Below, piece by piece: positions 44,959 through 54,854 of a stretch of 64,000 nt of DNA. The notes beneath the pieces were generated by a model, which saw only the letters and a program-made list of their open reading frames with translations, was not told where the DNA came from and did no database searches. Within the stretch, counting starts at the first letter, position 1. The number at the start of each line of letters is the position of its first letter. Source of the stretch: Bacteroidetes bacterium UKL13-3. Its GTDB lineage: Bacteria; Bacteroidota; Bacteroidia; UKL13-3. The stretch lies in the NCBI GenBank assembly GCA_001602415.1, contig CP012155.1:1488001-1552000 (forward strand). The letters run 5' to 3'. The translations under genes and the position numbers were made by a program.

Positions 44959-46827
44959 TTATGACGACCGATAAGCCATTTCGTATACCGACTTAGCATG
45001 TGGCCCTAAAAACACCCGTGCATAAATGCGAATAATGGATAAACCATCAATAACAAAACTCAGAGAGATAAAGAAGGCCAGCAAGGCTTGATCTTCGTGA
45101 ATGTGGGTGAATACCAAATCTTCGCCAATAAAGGTAGGAGTGATGGGAAATCCAGTTAATCCCAAACATGCTATTAAAAACACCAATGCAATCTTTGGAT
45201 GTTTGTATGCGTGTCCGTGAAACTGATTTAAACCTATAGCAAACTCTAAACGTTTTAACCTTTCCAAACAAATATACCCAACAATTCCGGCTACTATAAT
45301 TCCACTTAAATACAATACAATATGCAAGTAGGTAAAGTGCTCGTTAAAAGATATGGCTAGCGCCATCCAAAAATGATTGAGCATAACAAGCACCCAACTC
45401 ATACGTGATTTTTTGCGTTCGGTAAACGATTTCAAAACCATTATTAAACCTATAAACGAAAAGAAAACAGGAAGATAATGATGAATATATTCAGGTATCA
45501 TTTTCTCATATATCCAACAAAACCAACCGGCAACATAGGCAGGAATAAAAAATAACAATACCCTGTTCATGTTAAGGAAATCCAATTTTTTACCTGCCCA
45601 TTTCAATGGATTCCACAACAAACGATACATCAATGAATCGAGGTTCCATTCTTTTAAACATAAAACATATACAGCATTGCGCATTTTAGGAGGCAATAGA
45701 TATTCAATCGATTTTTGGTGAGGGGAGAAGTTGTAAAATTGCTCGCGAATTAAATAAGTAACTACCGAAGGCGAAACCAATAATTGGTAACTGCGCAAGA
45801 AGGCATTGCCTGCAAAATGGAGCAACGCCAGGTTTTCAAACCCACAGGCAACTTCTATAAAAATGAGTCCTATTTGTGATGCACTTGCATACGCAATCTG
45901 GCTTTTAACAGATGATTGTACACGTGCAATTCCGGATGTAATAAACATGGTAAGGAATCCCAACACACCAATAACAATGCGAACAGAGAGCTGGTTTTCC
46001 CAGAATGGAAACGTGCGCAACAATAAAAATACACCTATATGCACCGATAGCGAACCATAAAAAATGGCACTTGATGGAGTGGGACCTTCCATGGCACGTG
46101 GCAGCCATGATGAGAAGGGGAGTTGTGCCGATTTTGCAGCAGCTGAAATAACTATCATCAACGAAATAAGCACTCCGATGGTGGAGTGTGATTGCAAATG
46201 CTCGTGCACCAAATCGGCATTGTTGAGTTTTAAGAAGGTAATATTCTCATGCCATAAATTATGGGTCATCCACATAGCTAAAATAATTCCGATATCACCA
46301 ATTCGGTAAACCGAAAAAACTTTTACTGCATTTTTAACAGGCAAATACCGATCGCGGTAAAATGCAATGAGCAAGAAAGAAGATACTCCCAAAATTTCCC
46401 AACCCATAAACAGGGTTTCCAAATTTCCTGAAAGAACTGTAATGGTGTAACCCAAATAAAAGAACAAAATACTATTGAAAAATCGCTTGTACCCTCCTTC
46501 ACGGTGCATGTAATAACGGCTGTAGATGGTTACCAAGAAAGTAAGAAATGATCCAACAAACAGGTAAACAGCAGCTATTTTATCGAAGTAGAAATCAAGA
46601 AAAAAATCATACCCAACGGTTTGGTATAATGAAACATCTTTAATGTTCAATATTGGATGGCCATTAAACAGCCAGTAAAAGGTAAATGCTAAAAAACTTA
46701 CAGCATGAACACCAACAGTAAAAAAGGCAACCCACGAAAGTGTATTTTCCTTTGCTTTTGGAACAATCAAACTGATTATAAAACCAATAATTGGGATGAG
46801 AATGAATATATTTAAGAAGGCTGTCAT
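44959..46827 (-). CDS. dabB: DabB: NuoL-like membrane subunit of the DAB inorganic carbon transporter
   Basis: 622 aa with about 14 membrane helices, of the NADH-quinone oxidoreductase subunit L / MrpA fold. Conserved helices include GWEILGVSSFLLIAFYRDRY, KAFSVYRIGDIGIILA-like and AAAKSAQLPFSSWLPRAMEGPTPSSA. It follows dabA after 3 bases, the defining context of DabB. It couples ion flow across the membrane to unidirectional CO2 hydration by DabA, trapping bicarbonate in the cytoplasm. No other Nuo genes are nearby, which argues against complex I. Confidence 0.9.
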   Translation of the reverse strand: MTAFLNIFILIPIIGFIISLIVPKAKENTLSWVAFFTVGVHAVSFLAFTFYWLFNGHPILNIKDVSLYQTVGYDFFLDFYFDKIAAVYLFVGSFLTFLVTIYSRYYMHREGGYKRFFNSILFFYLGYTITVLSGNLETLFMGWEILGVSSFLLIAFYRDRYLPVKNAVKVFSVYRIGDIGIILAMWMTHNLWHENITFLKLNNADLVHEHLQSHSTIGVLISLMIVISAAAKSAQLPFSSWLPRAMEGPTPSSAIFYGSLSVHIGVFLLLRTFPFWENQLSVRIVIGVLGFLTMFITSGIARVQSSVKSQIAYASASQIGLIFIEVACGFENLALLHFAGNAFLRSYQLLVSPSVVTYLIREQFYNFSPHQKSIEYLLPPKMRNAVYVLCLKEWNLDSLMYRLLWNPLKWAGKKLDFLNMNRVLLFFIPAYVAGWFCWIYEKMIPEYIHHYLPVFFSFIGLIMVLKSFTERKKSRMSWVLVMLNHFWMALAISFNEHFTYLHIVLYLSGIIVAGIVGYICLERLKRLEFAIGLNQFHGHAYKHPKIALVFLIACLGLTGFPITPTFIGEDLVFTHIHEDQALLAFFISLSFVIDGLSIIRIYARVFLGPHAKSVYEMAYRSS

Positions 46828-46830
46828 GTG

Positions 46831-49332
46831 CTAAGAATTAAAGGTTGATACCGGAAAATTATTGTGTTCATCTTCTACCATGTGCAACAGGTTATTCACT
46901 TTAGGAAGACTGTTTTGAATGGTTTGGTAGGGAATAAATTCCTCGTTTTTAAAGTAGGAAAGAGCCTTGGTTATTGGATGCACCACTACCAAATGAACCC
47001 ATTCGTTTTTGAACCATTCGTATGTTTCGGGAGCAAATTGAATGGCTTTCATCACAACAACAGTTTGGTGTTCAACAATTACCAACAAACGGATAGGGTC
47101 ATGCACCTCTATCATTTGGCTTGGTAATCCTGGACGTAAATCACCATCAATGCCATTGGCCACTCCAAACAATCCCATTACGTTATGTGGTAGTTTTGTG
47201 CCTGCACCCAATTTTTGATTATCAACCCTCGAAAAATAATATTCAAGGTTTATTCCTCCACAAACAGGTGCAACAGCTTTGAGGATATTGTACAAGTGTT
47301 TTCCATCGGGATCAATTCGATAGTCGTAAGAATTTAGAAACGAACGCCTATCCAGAAATAAATCTTTGGTTAAATCGCGGCTTCCAACAACACATAAAGC
47401 ATTGGTGGCATGGTTTAACTCTGGCCTTGGTTCAAATAATGATACCGAACGAATTCTTATTTCCTCATGAACCTTCTCGGGCGATTGGTGGGTATTAATT
47501 GAAACAAACCTGCGCGAACGTTCTTTGGCGTTAGCATCCAATGCTTTTGTAAAGGTTTCTTTATTTCTTCCATGAATATATTTGTTCAATTCAAACAAAG
47601 AATCCTCGTCAAAAAACTGCATTTCATCGCGAGTGGTATCGTGCAGACTGCCTACAAATTGTGTTGTGGGTGGAATGTGAATTCCTTTTTCACGTAATAT
47701 CAAACGAACCTTTTCATGATTAGCCATATAGGAAATAACGCGAGCGTTAACAGAGCCCGGTCGGCCCGAACAAGCCCCGCAATCATAGGCAGCATAGTGT
47801 GGGTTGTTTACACTGCTTGATCCGTGTCCAACTACATACACGATTGGTGCAAAATCATCAACCAAACCAATACTGCGCAATAAACCCTCAACCCGCGTTG
47901 CCATTTCATCAATGGTAAATCCTACTTGAAGATTGTTTTCTGTTTGATGATTATACTCAATGGTAAGTTTTGCATGTTCATTCATGTGTTTAAATGAGGA
48001 GGCAGTTGAAGGACTCATTGTAGGACGAAAAATGTTTAACGCCAATTTTATTACCGACCAAAATCCTAACGTTTGGGAAATAAGCCAGCCACTGTGAAAT
48101 GAATGGGCATGTTTACTAAAATGAATATCGGTTTCTCTGTTGTTGGAGTCACTTTCTTCTTTAATTAAGTATTTAGGTGTTACCGTAGCAGGGCATAATT
48201 TGGTGTAGAACTTTCCGTCTTGTGGTTGGTAAAAAAACTCGACACCAAAAAAGCCAGGTGTTCCGTACGTTTCACAATTGGAATCAAGCTGCTCAATATG
48301 CCTTCGAATGGAACACTCTCTATCATCAATACAAAATAGTGCTTGAAAGTTTTTGGTATCTTTTGTGGGTATAATAGGTTGATGTTTTAGCTGCATTCCT
48401 ACCAATACTTGATCATAATACGTCCACTCAAAAGCATCTTGCCACAAAGTAAACACCTCTTTTAAATCCGATTGCGCAACAGGTGCAAATAAATCAGTAG
48501 GAACTGTTGGCACTCTCGAGCTCAGCGGTTGCCATTTACTTTCTCCAAAATGAAAATCCAATGCGTCTATTTCAAGCAAGAGCTCAAAAGCAACCAAATC
48601 ACGCATGGAAATAGCTTTTTGATTGAGCAATGATTCCGGTAAATCTTCAATTGCCGAAACCATTCCCGACCATCCCTGATGGGCAAATTGTTGGTCGTAA
48701 AGATACGAAGTATAGTAGGCCTCATCTTCACCAACTACCAAACGCAGCAGTTCTTTTATATCAGTTTTGCCAGCAAGCAGTAATTGTTTTGCTCTTTTTT
48801 TGTGAAAGAAACTGGTGAATCCATTTTGCTCCAATACCCTTAATGAAGCAAGTAACCCGTTTTCGTTTACAGGGAAATTCCAAATGGAAATTCCTTGATC
48901 GAGATAACTACACAAAATACGGAAGAGGATAGGGTGCACCATCGAATCCATATCAAGTTGGTACTGTCGTTTCCAATTGGAGCGCAATGAACCAATGCGC
49001 GGTGATTCCGGATTTTTATAGTTAGTGTTTATTAATTTGGTTGTCCACTCTTCAACTTGTGCAGCCCCTTTTTTTTCTTTAATAACTCTCGAAAGTATCT
49101 CTTTATTTATCTTACCCTCAGAATATAATTGCCTGTATTCATGCAATGATAAAGAAACGCGGTAGCCAAAAATGGAGGAAGCCTCGCTCAATGCATCATA
49201 AAAACGTTTGTGCTGAAAAGCATGCAATGTATTGTGGTGTATAAAATCTTTTAATGGAGCTTGTGCCGGTAAATAATGCTTTAATTGGTGCAACACGCTA
49301 TGTTCATCAAATACCCGTTTGGTTGTATTCAT
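46831..49332 (-). CDS. dabA: DabA (DUF2309): carbonic-anhydrase-like subunit of the DAB inorganic carbon transporter
   Basis: 833 aa. The predicted zinc site of DabA proteins is complete: C334 and D336 in FCIDDRECSIRRH, H503 in VVGHGSSSVNNP and C518 in YDCGACSGRPGS, with the His-to-Cys spacing of 15 seen in characterised DabA. The N-terminus KDFIHHNTLHAFQH is also family-typical. It is a cytoplasmic, membrane-associated protein partnered with DabB. In a heterotroph the likely use is bicarbonate supply for carboxylases under low CO2. Confidence 0.93.
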   Translation of the reverse strand: MNTTKRVFDEHSVLHQLKHYLPAQAPLKDFIHHNTLHAFQHKRFYDALSEASSIFGYRVSLSLHEYRQLYSEGKINKEILSRVIKEKKGAAQVEEWTTKLINTNYKNPESPRIGSLRSNWKRQYQLDMDSMVHPILFRILCSYLDQGISIWNFPVNENGLLASLRVLEQNGFTSFFHKKRAKQLLLAGKTDIKELLRLVVGEDEAYYTSYLYDQQFAHQGWSGMVSAIEDLPESLLNQKAISMRDLVAFELLLEIDALDFHFGESKWQPLSSRVPTVPTDLFAPVAQSDLKEVFTLWQDAFEWTYYDQVLVGMQLKHQPIIPTKDTKNFQALFCIDDRECSIRRHIEQLDSNCETYGTPGFFGVEFFYQPQDGKFYTKLCPATVTPKYLIKEESDSNNRETDIHFSKHAHSFHSGWLISQTLGFWSVIKLALNIFRPTMSPSTASSFKHMNEHAKLTIEYNHQTENNLQVGFTIDEMATRVEGLLRSIGLVDDFAPIVYVVGHGSSSVNNPHYAAYDCGACSGRPGSVNARVISYMANHEKVRLILREKGIHIPPTTQFVGSLHDTTRDEMQFFDEDSLFELNKYIHGRNKETFTKALDANAKERSRRFVSINTHQSPEKVHEEIRIRSVSLFEPRPELNHATNALCVVGSRDLTKDLFLDRRSFLNSYDYRIDPDGKHLYNILKAVAPVCGGINLEYYFSRVDNQKLGAGTKLPHNVMGLFGVANGIDGDLRPGLPSQMIEVHDPIRLLVIVEHQTVVVMKAIQFAPETYEWFKNEWVHLVVVHPITKALSYFKNEEFIPYQTIQNSLPKVNNLLHMVEDEHNNFPVSTFNS

Positions 49333-49422
49333 GATACGTTAATCTAAAATGGTAATAAAATAGAAATTTAACCATCAACGATTAAGTTGAGGTTTTATGG
49401 TAAATTTTTGCTCAACCTAATA

Positions 49423-49818
49423 CTAAATAAGCAACCTTCGGGTGTTCATAAAAACGGGAAGGCTTGAGGACTGAAAAGATTGCTTGGAAAAAGATGAAAT
49501 ACTATTTTTTGATGAAGTATTTGTGCAATCAATAAGGTGATGATTTGCTGCAATGGGGTAGTATGTGTTTACTAAATCCTTATTACTTTTCTCAAACTCA
49601 GTCTCACACTCTTCGCAAATAAAATACAAAGTAACTGTTTGATTTTCCTGTGCCTGATGAAGTGAAGCTTGACTATAACTGTAACACGAAGATGTTGATG
49701 CAAACAGAGAATTAACTGACATTCCCAAAACGAATATTGCAAACAGAACAGTAAACCATTTGGCTAGGGCTAATTTAAACACGCTACAATTTTTTACGTT
49801 TGGTACTTGTTTCATCAA
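49423..49818 (-). CDS. Small secreted hypothetical protein
   Basis: 131 aa. A signal-peptide-like hydrophobic stretch (LALAKWFTVLFAIFVLGMSVNSLFAS) precedes a short mature part with four Cys (SSCYSYSQ, FICEECETEFE, HHLIDC) and a Ser-rich tail. No family recognised. It lies 90 bp upstream of dabA on the same strand and could share its transcript. A chance frame is possible but the signal peptide argues for a gene. Confidence 0.5.
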   Translation of the reverse strand: MMKQVPNVKNCSVFKLALAKWFTVLFAIFVLGMSVNSLFASTSSCYSYSQASLHQAQENQTVTLYFICEECETEFEKSNKDLVNTYYPIAANHHLIDCTNTSSKNSISSFSKQSFQSSSLPVFMNTRRLLI

Positions 49819-49875
49819 TTCGCATTCAAAGGTAATTCATGTATCGCTTAAAACGACTTAAAATCCACTTAAAGT

Positions 49876-52365
49876 CTAAAAGCTTTTTTTGTGCGAACCC
49901 TTGGCTACGGGAGGTGCATTCCAAGGATCATCGGGCCAGGCGTGTTTAGGGTATCTGCGTTTGAGTTCGTTTTTAACTTCGATATATGTATTGTTCCAAA
50001 AACTTTTTAAATCGGAAGTAACCTGAACAGGCTTAAAACCGGGCGATAATAAATGCATTACCACTGGAGTTTTTCCGGCATTAATTGTGGGTGTTTCAGC
50101 CAATCCAAAAACCTCTTGTAACCGAACAGCTAAGATGGGCGTTTCGCCATTGGGCAAATACTGCAATCCAATATTAGAACCGCTGGGGACTTCTATTTTT
50201 GCGGGAGCCAATGCTGCCAAAGCTTGTTGCTGTTCCCAATCCAAATGGTGTAATAAGGCTTGCGCCAGATTGATCTTCTTCAAATCATCCGGCTTTTTGA
50301 TGCCCGTTAAATAAGGCCCAAGCCATTCCTGATTGTTAAACAAAAGGGCAGGAGTACTCACATCGGGCCAGCCATCTTGTGGATTCCACTTCCGTAAACT
50401 TTTGATTCTGTTTTGCAACTGCTCCATCTGTTCATCAAACAATAACAATGCTTCACCTTCTGTTTTCAAGGCATTTGAGATAGCCTCAGTCAAATGTTTC
50501 TCATCGGGTTGTGGCAGTGGTTTGGATTGTAAAACAATACTTCCAATTCGCAAATCTTTGGTGGCAATTAATCCGCCTTTGCGCGTATCCCATGTAATTA
50601 CTTGCTGCTCCTTCACCATAGGCAATAAATCCTTGGGGTTTAAAGGCGATGCCATAAAAATTTTACCCAAACCATCTCGTGTATCAATATGTGCAATGGC
50701 CAGCCATGGTTCATTTGATAAATCATCTCGATGTCCGGCAGCCGCATATTTCCCATTTGCTAGTTGAAACTGAGCATTGTTCCCGGACCTAGCAAATGCA
50801 ATTCGTTCTGGGTATGCGTATGCAAGTAACAACCCCGTTTCGTATGGGTCAATAGTACCATTATCTATTTCCACGTTCAATAATCTTCGGTACGATTCGG
50901 CTACTTTTTCAATGCGCGCAAAACGATTTCCCAACGCATTGTTTTCCCTTCCTCTGCGCAAAGCTTCAATGCGTAAATTAATGTCAATACCCGATTCTTT
51001 GGGTAGTGGATCACGCTCTTCCAACACTGCGGCAATATCGGTGGCCAGTTGTTTGGCGGTTCTACTTTTTGCCATCAATAACATATGAGCCAACCTTGGG
51101 TGACAAGCCAATTGGTGTATTTGCTTTCCGTGTTCGGTTATCTTTCCGTTTTCAAGTGCACCAACTTGATGTAAAACTTCCGAAGCCTGCTGTATATGAG
51201 CTTTAGGAGGCGGGGAGAGCCATGTTAATTGATTTACATCTGTTACACCCCATAGTGCCAAATCTAAAACCAATGCAGCTAAATCGGCTTCCAATATTTC
51301 CGGAATACGGTGTTCTGCCAATCGTTCATGAGTGGCTTTTGTCCACATGCGGTAACACACTCCTGCACTCAAACGCCCTGCACGTCCGGCACGTTGATCA
51401 GCGGAATCTTTTGAAATTTGTACCGTCTCCAATCTAGATAAACCCGATTTGGGATCAAAGCGCGATACTTTTCCATAACCGGTATCTACAACAATCTTCA
51501 CACCTTCAATCGTTAAACTTGTTTCGGCAATGGATGTAGCTAGTACAATTTTTCGTTTCCCGAATTTGTTTGGAACAATGGCCAAGTATTGCTCATGCTG
51601 AGGTAATTGACCGTATAAAGGATGAATGGCAAAGTCTTTAATTTCCTGTTTTAATAAAGCCGCACATTTTCGGATATCTCCTTCGCCCGGTAAAAAAACC
51701 AAGGCGTCTCCATCATGCTCATTCATGGCTTTAATTACGGTGCGTGCAGTAATTTCGGGCAATAACCGCACATCTTGTCCGGTTCCATAAAACACTACAA
51801 CAGGGTATTGTTTTCCTTTACTTTCGGCTACGGGAGCATTTAATTTAGATATGAGTTGTGGTATGTTTAAGGTTGCCGACATAATCATAATCCGTAAATC
51901 GGGGCGTAATACCTGCTGTGCTTCCCGACACAAAGCCATAGCAACATCGGCATGAATACTGCGCTCGTGAAACTCATCAAAAATAACCAATCCCACACCT
52001 TCCAATGCATTATCTGTGTGCAACATGCGGGTTAGAATTCCTTCGGTAACAACTTCAATTTGGGTTTTATCTGATACTTTATTTTCAAATCGAATACGGT
52101 AACCAATTGTTGCACCAACGGTATCTCCCCACAAATCGGCCATGCGCATGGCAATGGTTCGGGCAGCCAGTCTACGTGGTTCCAACATCAATATTTTTTT
52201 ACCCTCCAACCATGGTTCGTTTAAGAGTGTTAATGGTAATAATGTACTTTTTCCCGCTCCTGGTGGAGCACTGATGATAAGTGTATTTGATTGTGATAAG
52301 TGTGATTTTACCGAATCAATAATTTCGGTAACTGGAAGATCGGATGTATAAGGATTAAAGGCCAA
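49876..52365 (-). CDS. hrpB: ATP-dependent helicase HrpB
   Basis: 829 aa. DExH helicase core: APPGAGKSTLLPL (motif I), RRLAARTIAMRMAD (Ia), DEFHERS (II, DEFH rather than DEAH), MSATLN (III), ATSIAETSLTIEGV (V) and QRAGRAGR (VI). A long C-terminal half follows, ending in RYPKHAWPDDPWNAPP, the HrpB signature. It belongs to the RNA-helicase-like SF2 family of unclear cellular substrate. It is divergent from the S8 protease gene. Confidence 0.94.
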   Translation of the reverse strand: MAFNPYTSDLPVTEIIDSVKSHLSQSNTLIISAPPGAGKSTLLPLTLLNEPWLEGKKILMLEPRRLAARTIAMRMADLWGDTVGATIGYRIRFENKVSDKTQIEVVTEGILTRMLHTDNALEGVGLVIFDEFHERSIHADVAMALCREAQQVLRPDLRIMIMSATLNIPQLISKLNAPVAESKGKQYPVVVFYGTGQDVRLLPEITARTVIKAMNEHDGDALVFLPGEGDIRKCAALLKQEIKDFAIHPLYGQLPQHEQYLAIVPNKFGKRKIVLATSIAETSLTIEGVKIVVDTGYGKVSRFDPKSGLSRLETVQISKDSADQRAGRAGRLSAGVCYRMWTKATHERLAEHRIPEILEADLAALVLDLALWGVTDVNQLTWLSPPPKAHIQQASEVLHQVGALENGKITEHGKQIHQLACHPRLAHMLLMAKSRTAKQLATDIAAVLEERDPLPKESGIDINLRIEALRRGRENNALGNRFARIEKVAESYRRLLNVEIDNGTIDPYETGLLLAYAYPERIAFARSGNNAQFQLANGKYAAAGHRDDLSNEPWLAIAHIDTRDGLGKIFMASPLNPKDLLPMVKEQQVITWDTRKGGLIATKDLRIGSIVLQSKPLPQPDEKHLTEAISNALKTEGEALLLFDEQMEQLQNRIKSLRKWNPQDGWPDVSTPALLFNNQEWLGPYLTGIKKPDDLKKINLAQALLHHLDWEQQQALAALAPAKIEVPSGSNIGLQYLPNGETPILAVRLQEVFGLAETPTINAGKTPVVMHLLSPGFKPVQVTSDLKSFWNNTYIEVKNELKRRYPKHAWPDDPWNAPPVAKGSHKKSF

Positions 52366-52562
52366 TGATATTCACTATTTTGACGCGAAGGTAAGGGAAA
52401 CGGGTTAATGGTTTGGAGAATTATTATACATCAATATTTGTAAAAAGACGGTGCTAGTAACATTTTCATTGCATTCATTGGTATACTTTGGACGAGCCTA
52501 GAATATTTAATTGTATTAACTTGAAATTTGTGGAAGGCAAAGAAACTTCCTACATTTACGTA

Positions 52563-54794
52563 ATGAACACTATTGTTAAACGTAAACACCTATTTTTTAC
52601 TGCAGTACTTACACTCGGATATTTAAGCATGTTTGCTCAAGCGCAGCTTTCGGCCAATTTGCAACAATACTTGGTGGCCCAACATAAACAGCAAACGTAT
52701 AAACAAGCGGTTTATTCCAAACAAAATAATGTAGTTTATATCGGTGCATTTCTCAAAGTAAATAAGGATTTACAAGAAACGCAATTGACTGATTTAGGTG
52801 TGTTGATTGGTACCAAAGCAGGAAACATTTACACAGCACAAATACCTGAGCAAAAGGTAATTTATCTATTCAAAATAAAAGGAATAGATTATATCCAATT
52901 AGACGAACCCATTACCGTAAATATGGATGCTGCCCGCAGATCTTCAAGAGTTGATTCGGTGCAAAACGGCATTAATTTGCCCATGCCTTACACGGGAAAA
53001 AATGTAGTAGTTGGAATTATTGATGCAGGGTTTAATTACAATCATCCAACTTTTTACGATACCACCGGAACCCTGTTGCGATTAAAGCGGGTTTGGGAAC
53101 AAAAGAATGGAGGAACTCCACCTGCAGGGTTTTCATACGGAAATGAATTAACCGACACGAGTGCAATGGTAGCTAAAGGATATGAAGTAAACTCCTTTTC
53201 GCATGGAACACATGTGGGCGGAATTGCGGCAGGATCTGGTTTTACAGGTGTAAATAATCTGAAATATAGAGGTGTTGCTTATGAAAGCGATTTGGTATTT
53301 GTAGGCATTCGACCTGAAAAAAGTGAATGGAAAACAGCTGGCATGAGCAGTATCATTGATGCTGCAAACTACATCTTTACTTACGCTAAATCGGTTGGTA
53401 AGCCCGCTGTAGCTAATTTAAGTTGGGGATGTTCTATTGGTCCCAATGATGGTTCGTCATTGTTTGCTCAAGCATTAAATAATTTGTGCGGGCCTGGACG
53501 TATATTCGTTAACTCAGCCGGAAACAATGGCGATGAAAATATTCACCTGCAAAAACAATTCAGCAGCTCAGATACTGTTATTCAATCTTTTGTAACATTT
53601 CCAACAATAGCAGGAGAGAAGCGCACCTGGATTGATATTTGGGGTGAGGCCGGCAAACAATTTAGTGTGCAGCTAAGGTTGTTTAATGGATCAACAGAAC
53701 AAAGTGTTTCAGGATATTTTGCCCTCAACAATACAACTACTGATACATTTTTGATTGGAAGCAATAATGATACTTGCTTTTTTACGCTCACAGCAACTGC
53801 CAACGAATTCAACGGAAAACCACATATTTTGGTTGATGCATATAGCAAAACAACAAATACCCTTTGCTTAAGCATTAAAGGTGTTAATGGAACTACACAT
53901 GCCTGGCTTGGATTTGTTCAGAATTACAATGGTTATTACGGAGAATTTACATCCAACAACCAACCTTGGGCAGTGAATGGTGATAATAAATATACCTTGG
54001 GAGAAATGTCGTGTGCACGTTCAGCTATTACTGTTGCAGCTTATGCATCCAAAATTACCTTTCGTAACTTGGCAGGTACTAATCAATCGTATACAGGATA
54101 TGGAAGCACCAACCAAATTGCGCCTTTTTCAAGCCGCGGACCAACAGTTGATGGTCGTATTAAACCTGATATTGCAGCACCCGGAATGACAATTGCATCA
54201 GCAGTAAATGCGTATGATGTTTCCTATGCACCCGGAGGGAGCAATTATGCGCAGAGTGTGGCTGTAAATAATTTTGGTGGCCGAAATTATTATTATGCCG
54301 AAGCCATGGGAACATCCATGTCGTCACCAATGGTAAGTGGAATTGTTGCCTTATTGTTACAAGTTAATCCTGAGTTGAACCCACAACGTATTCAAGGTAT
54401 TTTAGCCGAAACAGCGTTTAAGGATAACTGGACTACCCAAAACCCTGACTCCAGCCGCTGGGGTGCTGGAAAAGTGAATGCGTATGCAGCAATTAAAAAG
54501 GCAATCCAAACGGTTGGAGTGGAAACAATTAAAGATGATGCTTTAAGAACGATTCTGGTTTTTCCAAATCCAAACAAAGGCTTTTTTCAATTGGAATTAG
54601 TGGCACAATCATCTGGATTATTGCATGTAGAGATTACAGATATCTTAGGGAAAAACTTAGGAGTGAAACCATGGAAAATCGAATCAGGTACGAATGTTTT
54701 ACCTATCAATTTTGAGACAGAAAACAAAGGAATTTATTTCGTTTCGATTACGGGAGCTGGTATACAGTTGGTGAAGAAGATAATTGTAAATTAA
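52563..54794 (+). CDS. Secreted subtilisin-like S8 protease with T9SS sorting domain
   Basis: 743 aa from the ATG at 52563, which places the signal peptide (KRKHLFFTAVLTLGYLSMFAQ) at the N-terminus. The catalytic triad is visible: Asp154 in VVGIIDAGFNYNHP, His214 in SHGTHVGGIAAGS, and Ser in GTSMSSPMVSGIVALLL, with Asn in NSAGNNGDEN. A split insert domain (~330-450) is typical of Bacteroidota S8 enzymes. A Por sorting domain (FPNPNKGFFQLEL...GIYFVSITGAGIQLVKKIIV) ends the protein, so type IX export is expected. Confidence 0.92.
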   Translation: MNTIVKRKHLFFTAVLTLGYLSMFAQAQLSANLQQYLVAQHKQQTYKQAVYSKQNNVVYIGAFLKVNKDLQETQLTDLGVLIGTKAGNIYTAQIPEQKVIYLFKIKGIDYIQLDEPITVNMDAARRSSRVDSVQNGINLPMPYTGKNVVVGIIDAGFNYNHPTFYDTTGTLLRLKRVWEQKNGGTPPAGFSYGNELTDTSAMVAKGYEVNSFSHGTHVGGIAAGSGFTGVNNLKYRGVAYESDLVFVGIRPEKSEWKTAGMSSIIDAANYIFTYAKSVGKPAVANLSWGCSIGPNDGSSLFAQALNNLCGPGRIFVNSAGNNGDENIHLQKQFSSSDTVIQSFVTFPTIAGEKRTWIDIWGEAGKQFSVQLRLFNGSTEQSVSGYFALNNTTTDTFLIGSNNDTCFFTLTATANEFNGKPHILVDAYSKTTNTLCLSIKGVNGTTHAWLGFVQNYNGYYGEFTSNNQPWAVNGDNKYTLGEMSCARSAITVAAYASKITFRNLAGTNQSYTGYGSTNQIAPFSSRGPTVDGRIKPDIAAPGMTIASAVNAYDVSYAPGGSNYAQSVAVNNFGGRNYYYAEAMGTSMSSPMVSGIVALLLQVNPELNPQRIQGILAETAFKDNWTTQNPDSSRWGAGKVNAYAAIKKAIQTVGVETIKDDALRTILVFPNPNKGFFQLELVAQSSGLLHVEITDILGKNLGVKPWKIESGTNVLPINFETENKGIYFVSITGAGIQLVKKIIVN

Positions 54795-54854
54795 GCTTTG
54801 TAGCTTTGCGAGATTAGCCATAATACAGTCTTAATACCCAGTAAATACAGGCAT

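Noticed and set aside
44959-46827. Complex I subunit NuoL
   Set aside because: No other nuo genes nearby and the gene is coupled to a DUF2309 protein, which defines DabB.
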